Shown here one piece after another: positions 6,319 to 12,858 of a DNA stretch of 12,858 nucleotides. The stretch is from contig CAKTIH010000062.1 of the NCBI GenBank assembly GCA_934565615.1, positions 1 to 12,858 of the forward strand. The letters run 5' to 3'. Position 1 is the stretch's first letter, and the number at the start of each line of letters is the position of its first letter. This DNA comes from an uncultured Oscillospiraceae bacterium. Lineage in GTDB: Bacteria > Bacillota > Clostridia > Oscillospirales > Oscillospiraceae. Both the position numbers and the translations under genes were made by a program. The notes beneath the pieces are model-generated. The model had not been told where the DNA came from. It was given only the letters and a program-made list of their open reading frames with translations, and did no database searches.

Positions 6319-7530
6319 TTGAAAACAATAGCAATTATTGGCACATTTGATACAAAAGGCAAAGAGTTTGCATTCCTGCGCGATTTGATCAAAGAGCAGG
6401 GACTTGAGACACTGTGCATACACACAGGCGCATTTGAGCCGAGCTTCGAGCCGGACGTTACCAATGAAGAGGTCGCGGCGGCAGTCGGCGTTTCAATGAA
6501 AGAGATCTCCGAGAAGAAGGACAGGGCTTTCGCGACTGACACCATGAGCCGCGGCGCGGAGAAGCTCATCCCGGAGCTGTATGCGCAGGGACGCTTTGAC
6601 GGCATAATTTCCGTGGGAGGCTCCGGCGGCACATCCATGGCGACCCCGGCGATGCGTGCACTGCCGATAGGCGTGCCCAAGGTGATGGTATCCACGATGG
6701 CATCCGGAAACGTGTCCCAGTATGTCGGAACGAGCGACATAGTGATGATTCCATCGGTGGTCGACGCTGAAGGCCTCAACGCGATATCAATGGAGATTTT
6801 CTCCAACGCGGTCAACGCCATAGTCGGCATGGTGAAGAACAAGAAGCCACGTCAGGATTCGGGCAGGCCGCTGCTGGCAGCCACGATGTTCGGCGTGACG
6901 ACCCCCTGCATAAAGAAGGCGGAGGAGTATCTGCAGAGCAAGGGATATGAGGTCCTCGTTTTCCACGCGACCGGCACCGGCGGAAAGACAATGGAGGCGC
7001 TGGTCAAGGGCGGATTCATAAGGGGCGTGCTTGATATCACGACGACCGAGTGGTGCGACGAGCTGTTCGGCGGAGTGCTGAATGCCGGCCCCGAACGCCT
7101 TGAGGCGGCGGGCGCCAGCGGCGTGCCGCAGGTCGTGTCGGTAGGCGCGCTGGACATGGTAAACTTCGGGCCTATGGACACCGTTCCCGCACAGTATAAG
7201 AACCGCAATCTGTATAAGCACAACCCGACGGTCACGCTCATGCGCACGACCGCGGAGGAGAACCGCAAGCTCGGCGAGGTGATCGCCGAAAAGCTCAATA
7301 AAGCAAAGTCCGCCACCGTTCTGATGCTGCCGCTCAAGGGCGTTTCCGCGATAGACGGAGAGGGTCAGCCGTTTTACGGCCCCGAGGAAGATAAGGTCCT
7401 CTTCGATACCCTGCGCAGCAACATCGGCTCAAACGTCGAGCTCATCGAAATGGACAACAACATAAACGATGACGAGTTTGCACTGGCCGCGGCAAAGAAG
7501 CTTATAGAGCTTGTCGAGAAAAACGGCTGA
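6319..7530 (+). CDS. Tm-1-like ATP-binding domain protein (UPF0261)
   Basis: A 403-residue protein of the UPF0261/Tm-1 family. Landmarks are IAIIGTFDTKGKE at the N-terminus, GGSGGTSMATPAMRALPIGV from residue 100, VSTMASGNVSQYVGTSD, FHATGTGGK from residue 215, TTTEWCDELFGGVLNAGPER and SVGALDMVNFG. In tomato Tm-1 the N-terminal domain binds ATP and blocks a viral replicase; the bacterial biochemical role is not established to my knowledge. Homologues often carry a PEP-hydrolase-like domain at the C-terminus. Here that domain is absent and sits instead in the regulator just upstream. The start is a TTG at 6319 with GGGAGG at 6305-6310; it places MKTIAIIGTFDTKG at the N-terminus as in relatives. 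The gene is followed after 66 bases by dctP. Confidence 0.88.
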   Translation: MKTIAIIGTFDTKGKEFAFLRDLIKEQGLETLCIHTGAFEPSFEPDVTNEEVAAAVGVSMKEISEKKDRAFATDTMSRGAEKLIPELYAQGRFDGIISVGGSGGTSMATPAMRALPIGVPKVMVSTMASGNVSQYVGTSDIVMIPSVVDAEGLNAISMEIFSNAVNAIVGMVKNKKPRQDSGRPLLAATMFGVTTPCIKKAEEYLQSKGYEVLVFHATGTGGKTMEALVKGGFIRGVLDITTTEWCDELFGGVLNAGPERLEAAGASGVPQVVSVGALDMVNFGPMDTVPAQYKNRNLYKHNPTVTLMRTTAEENRKLGEVIAEKLNKAKSATVLMLPLKGVSAIDGEGQPFYGPEEDKVLFDTLRSNIGSNVELIEMDNNINDDEFALAAAKKLIELVEKNG

Positions 7531-7596
7531 ATCGATTCCGGTAAAAAGATTCTGAAAACAGAATTAAAATAGAAAAAATAGAAAAAGGAGAAACAA

Positions 7597-8670
7597 ATGA
7601 GAAACGCAACAAGAATCCTTGCGCTTGTCCTTGCAATGGTTATGTGCATCGGCTGCCTCGCCGCTTGCGGCAGCAGCTCCAACTCCGGCACCACCACCGC
7701 CGCATCCGACTCCGGTAGCAGCGCTGCAGCACCTGCGGCATCCGCACCCGAGTACACCATCAAGATCGGCTTCATGTCTCCGAACACCCACCCGTGGACT
7801 ACCGCGGCAAACGACTTCGCCGCAGCGGTCGCAGAGCGCACCGAGGGCAAGGTAAAGGTCGATGTGTACCCTGCCTCCACGCTCGGCAACGGCACTGAGC
7901 TGCTCGAATCCACCCAGAATGGCACGGTCGAGATGTGCATCGTCGCAACCATGCAGATGGGCGCATTCGTTCCCGATGTTCAGGTTCTTGACCTGCCCTA
8001 CCTGCTCCCGACTACCGCGATCGCCGAACAGGTCCTCGACGGAGAGGCCGGCGACATGCTCCTCGAATATGTCAACGCAGCAGGCTACAAGGCCATGTGC
8101 TGGACCGACAACGACTACCGCTGCTTCTCCAACAATATCCGTCCTCTGGTCGCTCCCGAGGATCTGGCCGGCATCAAGATGCGTATCCCCGAGACCGCAG
8201 CTCTTGTTGAATGGCTCAAGGAGCTCGGCGCTATCCCCACCATCATGCCCGCAACCGAGCTTTACACCTCCCTGCAGACCGGCGTTGTTGACGGCCAGGA
8301 GAACGGCGCAATGCTCACCATCACCGATAACTATTACGAGACGGTTAAGTACTTCACCAACTCCAACCACCTCTACGGCGCATCCCTCGTCCTCATGAAC
8401 GACGATTACTGGGAAGCTCTCCCCGAAGAGTACCAGACCATCATTCAGGAAGAGTGCTACAACATGAGAGATGAAGCACGCGCCCTGATCGCAGAGCAGG
8501 TCTCCGGCTGCATCGAGCAGATCAGAGACTCTGGTGTTGAAGTCACCATCCTGACCGACGAGCAGCTTGCAAAGTGGGTCGAGAGCGGCCGCACCGTGTA
8601 TGACAAGGTCGACGGACTCAACCAGGATCTCGTTGACGCATTTGTCAAGGCTGTTGACGAACTGATGTAA
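7597..8670 (+). CDS. dctP: TRAP transporter solute-binding lipoprotein (DctP family)
   Basis: Extracytoplasmic receptor that captures a carboxylate-type ligand for the DctQM membrane unit. The 357-residue protein opens with a lipoprotein signal ending in LAAC, giving C24 as the likely lipidated residue, and a Ser/Thr/Ala-rich linker to about residue 50. The DctP fold follows: GFMSPNTHPWTTAANDFA, FPxSTLGNG-like VYPASTLGNGTE, VLDLPYLL, GIKMRIPE with R196 at the position of the conserved ligand carboxylate-binding Arg, and LYTSLQTGVVDGQENG. The ATG at 7597 follows AAGGAG at 7585-7590. Codon use is strongly C-ending, consistent with high expression. Ligand specificity cannot be read from sequence; the neighbouring lyase and PrpD-type genes suggest a di- or tricarboxylate. 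Confidence 0.95.
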   Translation: MRNATRILALVLAMVMCIGCLAACGSSSNSGTTTAASDSGSSAAAPAASAPEYTIKIGFMSPNTHPWTTAANDFAAAVAERTEGKVKVDVYPASTLGNGTELLESTQNGTVEMCIVATMQMGAFVPDVQVLDLPYLLPTTAIAEQVLDGEAGDMLLEYVNAAGYKAMCWTDNDYRCFSNNIRPLVAPEDLAGIKMRIPETAALVEWLKELGAIPTIMPATELYTSLQTGVVDGQENGAMLTITDNYYETVKYFTNSNHLYGASLVLMNDDYWEALPEEYQTIIQEECYNMRDEARALIAEQVSGCIEQIRDSGVEVTILTDEQLAKWVESGRTVYDKVDGLNQDLVDAFVKAVDELM

Positions 8671-8681
8671 ATACCCACCGC

Positions 8682-8720
8682 GTACCGTGCCACAGCGCGA
8701 ATGCGCTGCGGCACGGGTAC
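8682..8720 (+). other. Stable hairpin 1 between dctP and dctQ
   Basis: GTACCGTGCCACAGCGC (8682-8698) pairs with 8703-8720 around a GAAT loop, with one bulged C and one A-C mismatch. It begins 11 bases after the dctP stop. No T run follows, so it is more likely a barrier to 3' exonucleases, protecting dctP mRNA, than a terminator. Confidence 0.65.
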
Positions 8721-8733
8721 ACGGCGAAATACG

Positions 8734-8800
8734 CCTGTCATTTTGAATAGGGTACACGCGGCTGCGGTTTCGCGGCCCTGCTCAAAATGACAGGATTTTT
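8734..8800 (+). terminator. Intrinsic (partial) terminator between dctP and dctQ
   Basis: CCTGTCATTTTGA (8734-8746) and TCAAAATGACAGG (8782-8794) are perfect 13-base complements, enclosing a 7-bp inner stem (GGCTGCG with CGCGGCC, one G-T pair, GTTT loop). TTTTT at 8796-8800 follows after one A. Placed inside an evident operon it probably attenuates dctQM relative to dctP. The outer arms look like a dispersed intergenic repeat. Confidence 0.65.
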
Positions 8801-8863
8801 ATATTCACATACGGAAATGCATGAACTTTCCGGTACATAAATACTAAAAGGGAGGTTTCCGCA

Positions 8864-9349
8864 GTGCTTGAAAAAATCTGCTCAAAGCTCGAAAAGGGCG
8901 AGCATTTCATAATCGCTGTTCTTCTTTTAATAATGACGGTCATGGCCTTTACTCAGGTCATCACAAGATATGTTTTTTCTTTTACCATAATCTGGCTTGA
9001 GGAAGCCACGAGATACTGCATGATCTGGATGTGCTTCATCGGCATGGCGCTGTGCGTCAGAAAAAAGTGCCATATAACGATAGACCTGTTTCCGGATATT
9101 TTCAGGGACAAGCTGCACTTCAAGGCCTATGACATCATCATAAACGTACTGGTCATTGCCTTCTGCGCCTTCCTGCTGCACTATGCATGGGGCCTGACAC
9201 GTGATGCTTTTGTGAACCACCAGCTCTCCAGCGGCCTTAAGATGCCGAAGTGGATAATGTACAGCTCGATGTGCATCGGCAGCGCGCTCTCGATTTTCCA
9301 TGCCGTCACCGAAAGCATCTTCCAGATAAAAGGAGGTATGGGCAAATGA
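8864..9349 (+). CDS. dctQ: TRAP transporter small membrane subunit (DctQ family)
   Basis: Small integral membrane protein, 161 residues, that joins DctM to form the sodium-coupled TRAP permease. About four hydrophobic segments are visible near residues 16-36, 45-65, 88-110 and 128-150. The DctQ signature WLEEATRY follows the first segment, and a basic RKKCHI loop precedes the third. The start is a GTG at 8864 with GGGAGG at 8850-8855; no better ATG lies nearby. Its stop overlaps the dctM start (ATGA at 9346-9349), a usual sign of translational coupling. It stands 193 bases after dctP, the gap holding two hairpins. Confidence 0.93.
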   Translation: MLEKICSKLEKGEHFIIAVLLLIMTVMAFTQVITRYVFSFTIIWLEEATRYCMIWMCFIGMALCVRKKCHITIDLFPDIFRDKLHFKAYDIIINVLVIAFCAFLLHYAWGLTRDAFVNHQLSSGLKMPKWIMYSSMCIGSALSIFHAVTESIFQIKGGMGK

Positions 9350-10638
9350 CTCTCATCGTTATCCTTCTTATACTGATCTTCCTCGGCCTGCCGATAGGCA
9401 TGTGCTTCGGCTTGGCCGGCATCCTGTACCTCACCGGCACCGGCTCCAATGCCGGAAGCCTTATGGCTCAGGCCTCCTTCGGCGGCATTGACTCCTTCAC
9501 GATCCTGTCACTGCCGTTCTTCATGTTTGCCGGCGATATAATGCGCTACGGCGGCGTTTCCGAGAAGCTCGTAAACTTCGCAAAGCGCTGCTTCAGAAAC
9601 TCCATCTCGGCCCTTGGCAACATAACCGTTCTTGCCTGCGCGTTCTTCGGCGCGGTCTCCGGTTCCTCCGCTGCCACGGTTTCCGCAATCGGCGGCATCA
9701 TGGTCCCTGAAATGAAGAACCATCACTATAAGCCCGAGTATGCCACGGCACTGGCAAGCGCCGCGGGCTTCCTGGGAATACTCATTCCGCCCAGCGTCCC
9801 GGCCGTCATTTACTGCTGCGCCGCAGGCGTGTCGGTAGGCAAGGTCTTTCTCGCGATCATCGGCCCCGGCGTGCTCACCACCATTGCCTTTATTATCCTC
9901 AACCGTGTTCTTATAAAGAAGAACTATGATTATGAGGCTGCAAAGAAGCTGGAGGAAGCACAGCAGTACGCCACGGAGAAGTCCTTCTTCAGAGCCTTTA
10001 TCGAGGCGCTGCCCGCGTTCCTGATGCCGGTCATCATCCTCGGCGGCATTTACTCCGGGATTTTCACTGCGACCGAAGCCTCTGCCGTTGCCATTATATA
10101 CGGCCTTGTCGTCAGCATGTTCGTATACAAGAAGATCGGCGTAAAGGATATCATGCCTATCGCCAAGGAGTCCGCCCTGACCGCGGCAAAGATCCTTCTT
10201 ATAATGGCGACCGCGACCTTCTTCGGCAGAGTCATGACGCTCCTCAGCCTGCCTCAGACCATCGCGACGGCTATTATAGGCATATCCAGCAACAAGATAA
10301 TCATCCTGCTGCTTATAAATGTCGTCCTGCTCATCCTCGGCATGCTCATGGAGACCGGCGCTGCGATACTTCTCGTCACGCCTATCATCTACCCCATTGC
10401 AAAGGCTGTCGGCGTGGACCCGGTACACTTCGGCGTTATCATGACCTTCAACCTTGCGGTCGGACTCATCACGCCGCCGATGGCGCTGAACCTCTTTGTC
10501 GGCTCGCAGGTGGGCAAGCTGCCGATAGCGAAGATCATCCCGCCTGTCATACCGTATCTGATCGTATCGCTTGTTATTCTTGTTCTGATAACCTACTGCC
10601 CCGCGATCAGCGTCGGGCTGCCTAACCTGCTGTACTAA
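9346..10638 (+). CDS. dctM: TRAP transporter large permease subunit (DctM family)
   Basis: The 12-or-so-helix transport subunit, 430 residues, close to the usual DctM length. Hydrophobic helices run throughout; family motifs include LPIGMCFGLAG near the start, SLPFFMFAGDIM, FGAVSGSSAATVSAIGG from residue 101, GILIPPSVPAVIYC, ATEASAVAIIYG and VGLITPPMALNLFVG. Although the frame is open further upstream to 9250, the ATG at 9346 is chosen because AGGAGG at 9331-9336 precedes it, it overlaps the dctQ stop, and the protein then begins with the family's first hydrophobic segment. The next gene starts 10 bases after the stop. Confidence 0.95.
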   Translation: MTLIVILLILIFLGLPIGMCFGLAGILYLTGTGSNAGSLMAQASFGGIDSFTILSLPFFMFAGDIMRYGGVSEKLVNFAKRCFRNSISALGNITVLACAFFGAVSGSSAATVSAIGGIMVPEMKNHHYKPEYATALASAAGFLGILIPPSVPAVIYCCAAGVSVGKVFLAIIGPGVLTTIAFIILNRVLIKKNYDYEAAKKLEEAQQYATEKSFFRAFIEALPAFLMPVIILGGIYSGIFTATEASAVAIIYGLVVSMFVYKKIGVKDIMPIAKESALTAAKILLIMATATFFGRVMTLLSLPQTIATAIIGISSNKIIILLLINVVLLILGMLMETGAAILLVTPIIYPIAKAVGVDPVHFGVIMTFNLAVGLITPPMALNLFVGSQVGKLPIAKIIPPVIPYLIVSLVILVLITYCPAISVGLPNLLY

Positions 10639-10648
10639 GGAGACGGAT

Positions 10649-11500
10649 ATGAACGCAGCAAAAAGATTCAGAGAACTGATGAGCCGCCCGGGCGCGGTCA
10701 TTGCGCCGGGAGTATATGACGGAATAGGCGCGCGCGTCGTCGAGCAGACGGGCTTTGACGCGGTATATATGACCGGCAACGGCGCGATGGCGAGCCTGCT
10801 CGGCAAGCCCGACATGGGCCTTGCCACTATGACGGAAATGGTGATGCGCGCCCATCAGCTCGCGGCGTGCGTGGACATACCGCTTATCTGCGACGCGGAC
10901 ACCGGCTACGGCGGACTTGGAAACGTGCGGCGCACGATCGAGGAATTTGAAGCGGCAGGAGTCGCGGGGATACATATCGAGGACCAAGTATGCCCGAAGC
11001 GCTGCGGCGCGCTGGGCGGGGTGCAGGTAGTGTCCCGTGAGGAATCCGCCGCCAGAATAGAGCTCGCACTGAAGTCGAGACGCAGCGATGACTTCTTCAT
11101 CATTGCGCGCACGGACTCAAAGGGCGCGATTGGATTTGATGAGGCCATAGAGCGCGGGCGCATCTACGCCGCTGCCGGGGCGGACGCGATCATGATAGAG
11201 GGTCTTGATAACCTCGACGAGATAAAGCGCGTCGTCGACAGCATCGACGCTCCCATCCTCTTCAACATCTTTGAGCGCAGCAAGGAAGAGGCCTACAACG
11301 TGCGCGAGCTTGAAGCCATCGGCGTGAAGATAATCATAAACTGCCTTACCAGTACGATGTATTCTGCGGCAGTCCTCAAGCATATGATGGAAACGTTCAA
11401 GGAGACCGGCACGACCGAGAGCTTTGTCGACGGTATGCTGTCCATGAAGGAATACACCCACATTCTCGGGATCGAACGTGAAATGGAAATACTCGGCTGA
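10649..11500 (+). CDS. Isocitrate lyase/PEP mutase superfamily carboxylic-acid lyase
   Basis: A 283-residue TIM-barrel enzyme related to 2-methylisocitrate lyase (PrpB), 2,3-dimethylmalate lyase and PEP mutase. The metal-site motif DADTGYGG lies at residues 82-89. IEDQVCPKRCG ends with C119 in the KRCG motif; the lyases of this superfamily use this Cys as the general acid, whereas PEP mutase-type members usually lack it. RTDSKG and ADAIMIEG follow. A C-C cleavage of a 2-hydroxy di- or tricarboxylate to pyruvate, glyoxylate or succinate-type products is therefore likely; the substrate is not determined. AAGGAG at 10637-10642 overlaps the dctM stop, so it is co-transcribed with the transporter. 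It is in the same frame as the following gene, separated only by the TGA and five codons. Confidence 0.88.
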   Translation: MNAAKRFRELMSRPGAVIAPGVYDGIGARVVEQTGFDAVYMTGNGAMASLLGKPDMGLATMTEMVMRAHQLAACVDIPLICDADTGYGGLGNVRRTIEEFEAAGVAGIHIEDQVCPKRCGALGGVQVVSREESAARIELALKSRRSDDFFIIARTDSKGAIGFDEAIERGRIYAAAGADAIMIEGLDNLDEIKRVVDSIDAPILFNIFERSKEEAYNVRELEAIGVKIIINCLTSTMYSAAVLKHMMETFKETGTTESFVDGMLSMKEYTHILGIEREMEILG

Positions 11501-11515
11501 TGTGAGGGCAGGGCA

Positions 11516-12858
11516 ATGACAATATCGGAAACTCTTGCAGGCTATATTGAACGGCTCGGTGACTGCGCGGCCAACGCGGAAGTGGCTGAAGCTGCCCGCA
11601 TGCACTTTGCGGACACCGTTGCGTGCATCGCTGCCGGGGCGGGCTCGGCGGCGACTGCCGCGGTGATTTCGGCCGCGGCGAAAAGAAACGCCGCGCCGAC
11701 TTCGACGGCGCTGTGTACAGGCGGCTTCAGAACGGGCGTGCACGAAGCGGCGATGATAAATGCCGTTTCCGCCCATTGCCGGGATTACGACGATATGAGC
11801 ATCGGGCTCAACGGTCACGCAAGCGCGGTGCTCGTACCCGTGTGCCTTGCGCTCGGCGAGCAGCGGCACAGCTCCGGACGCGATGTGCTCAATGCTTATA
11901 TTGCGGGCGTTGAGGCGGATTCGCTGCTCGGGAAAATGCTGCCCGGAAGCGGATACTATAAGGGCTGGAACACAAGCTGCACTGTCGGCACCGTCGGTGC
12001 GGCGGTTGCGGCGGGAAAGCTGTTGGGACTGAATCGGGCGCAGCTTGTCGAGGCGGTCGGTATGGCCGCCGGGGCCTCCGCCTGCGTCAAGGAAAACTAC
12101 GGCACAGCGGCAAAGGATATAAGTCTTGCGATGACTGCCCACAACGCCGTCTTTGCGGCGGAAATGGCGGAGCTCGGCTGCAATTCAAACCACAAGATAT
12201 TTGAAGGGGAGAACGGCATATACAAGTCCGTCGGGATAGACCGCGGCGTCTCCGATTTTGAAGCTGTCTGCGCCGGGCACGTCTCCGATTTTCTCTCCCC
12301 CGGCATGATAATAAAGCCGTACCCGACCTGCCGCGGCAACCATAACGCGCTCGATTGCTTTATGGCCATCGTCAGGGAGAATGCCCTGACGCCGGAGGAC
12401 ATAAAGCGCGTGCGCTGCCGCGCCGATCAAGCCGCTATGGATACGGATAAGTACCCATTCCCGACCACCGCCGAGCAGGCGAAATTCAGCATGAGATACT
12501 GCCTTGGGCTCATGCTCTATAAACGGGAGCTGAGCACCGCGGACTTTGACGTGTCCGCTTCGCTGGATGAAAGAGCGGTGCGGTTTATGGACAAGGTCGA
12601 GGTGAGCTTCGACCCGGAGATAAAGGATGCGCGCTTCGGAACGGTGGTCACAGTCGAGACCGTGGACGGCAGAAGCTTTGAAAAATCCGGGCGCTTTGCC
12701 TCGGGAGACCCGATGAACCCGATAAGCGGCGAGGCCATGCGTGCAAAGCTCCGCCAGTGCTTCGGCTCACATTATCCGGCCGAACGGACGGACGCGATCA
12801 TCGGATGTCTGGAGTCGCTTGACAAGCTTGACGACATCAGCGATCGTACCCGCCTGCT
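11516..12858 (+). CDS. MmgE/PrpD family protein (3' end beyond window)
   Basis: Open from an ATG at 11516, with GAGGG at 11504-11508, to the window edge; 447 residues are visible, close to the usual family length of 450-480. The family contains 2-methylcitrate dehydratase, cis-aconitate decarboxylase and iminodisuccinate epimerase. Motifs are HCRDYDDMS with D90, GHASAVLVP with H101, YGTAAKD with K200 and KPYPTCRGNH with H276. These line up with the D93, H103, K207 and H277 region described for human cis-aconitate decarboxylase, with one extra residue between the first two; the Thr of that enzyme is Met here. It probably dehydrates, decarboxylates or isomerises the acid that the adjacent TRAP system imports, feeding or drawing on the upstream lyase. 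The substrate is unknown. Confidence 0.9.
   Translation, partial: MTISETLAGYIERLGDCAANAEVAEAARMHFADTVACIAAGAGSAATAAVISAAAKRNAAPTSTALCTGGFRTGVHEAAMINAVSAHCRDYDDMSIGLNGHASAVLVPVCLALGEQRHSSGRDVLNAYIAGVEADSLLGKMLPGSGYYKGWNTSCTVGTVGAAVAAGKLLGLNRAQLVEAVGMAAGASACVKENYGTAAKDISLAMTAHNAVFAAEMAELGCNSNHKIFEGENGIYKSVGIDRGVSDFEAVCAGHVSDFLSPGMIIKPYPTCRGNHNALDCFMAIVRENALTPEDIKRVRCRADQAAMDTDKYPFPTTAEQAKFSMRYCLGLMLYKRELSTADFDVSASLDERAVRFMDKVEVSFDPEIKDARFGTVVTVETVDGRSFEKSGRFASGDPMNPISGEAMRAKLRQCFGSHYPAERTDAIIGCLESLDKLDDISDRTRL

Noticed and set aside
7549..7564. ATTCTG-AAAA-CAGAAT hairpin before dctP
   Set aside because: Only a 6-bp AT-rich stem without a T run; too weak to call a terminator or regulatory element.
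7564..8757. 397-codon open frame on the - strand opposite dctP
   Set aside because: Its composition is that of complemented dctP codons; it runs through the intergenic hairpins and resembles no protein family.
9250..9345. Upstream extension of dctM by 32 codons
   Set aside because: It would lie inside dctQ; AGGAGG at 9331-9336 and the ATGA overlap fix the start at 9346.
9508..10827. 439-codon open frame on the - strand opposite dctM
   Set aside because: Very charged shadow of a membrane protein gene, spanning the dctM-lyase junction, without a credible start.

Overview
The window looks like a chromosomal segment of a GC-rich Clostridia-type Firmicute, perhaps an Oscillospirales-like gut anaerobe. 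This rests on strong GGAGG-type ribosome sites before almost every gene, use of TTG and GTG starts, compact operons, the protein families present, and relics of a Tn916/Tn1549-like integrase module. The taxonomic call is inference; there is no rRNA or other marker gene here. All intact genes lie on the + strand.

Left region (1-3696): the end of a sugar-acid/amino-sugar operon. A 5'-truncated NagA-like N-acetylglucosamine-6-phosphate deacetylase is followed by mannonate dehydratase (uxuA) and, overlapping it by 8 bases, a mannitol-dehydrogenase-family reductase that is probably fructuronate reductase (uxuB). Together uxuB and uxuA carry D-fructuronate through D-mannonate to 2-keto-3-deoxygluconate. 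NagA beside them hints at a source containing both N-acetylhexosamine and uronic acid.

Middle region (3697-4961): about 1.25 kb with no intact conserved gene. It holds a very good promoter followed by a 46-codon ORF, a perfect 12-bp inverted repeat and a terminator-like hairpin. On the - strand it holds a decayed tyrosine integrase (missing N-terminus and middle, plus a 2-base deletion just before the LRH motif) and a probable excisionase tail. This is a scar of an old integrative element.

Right region (4962-12858, continuing past the edge): a catabolic-looking cluster. It begins with a regulator in which a PEP-hydrolase-like TIM-barrel domain is fused to an AraC-type DNA-binding domain. Next is a free-standing Tm-1-like (UPF0261) protein; in many organisms these two enzyme-like domains occur in one polypeptide. 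Then come a complete three-part TRAP transporter (DctP lipoprotein, DctQ, DctM), an isocitrate lyase/PEP mutase-superfamily protein with the lyase-type KRCG motif, and an MmgE/PrpD-family protein cut by the window end. The likeliest reading is ligand sensing, uptake of an unknown (possibly branched) di- or tricarboxylate, then PrpD-type dehydration or isomerisation and C-C cleavage to small keto acids. Substrate and pathway are inferred. Two strong hairpins between dctP and dctQ could raise the level of the binding protein over the membrane subunits.
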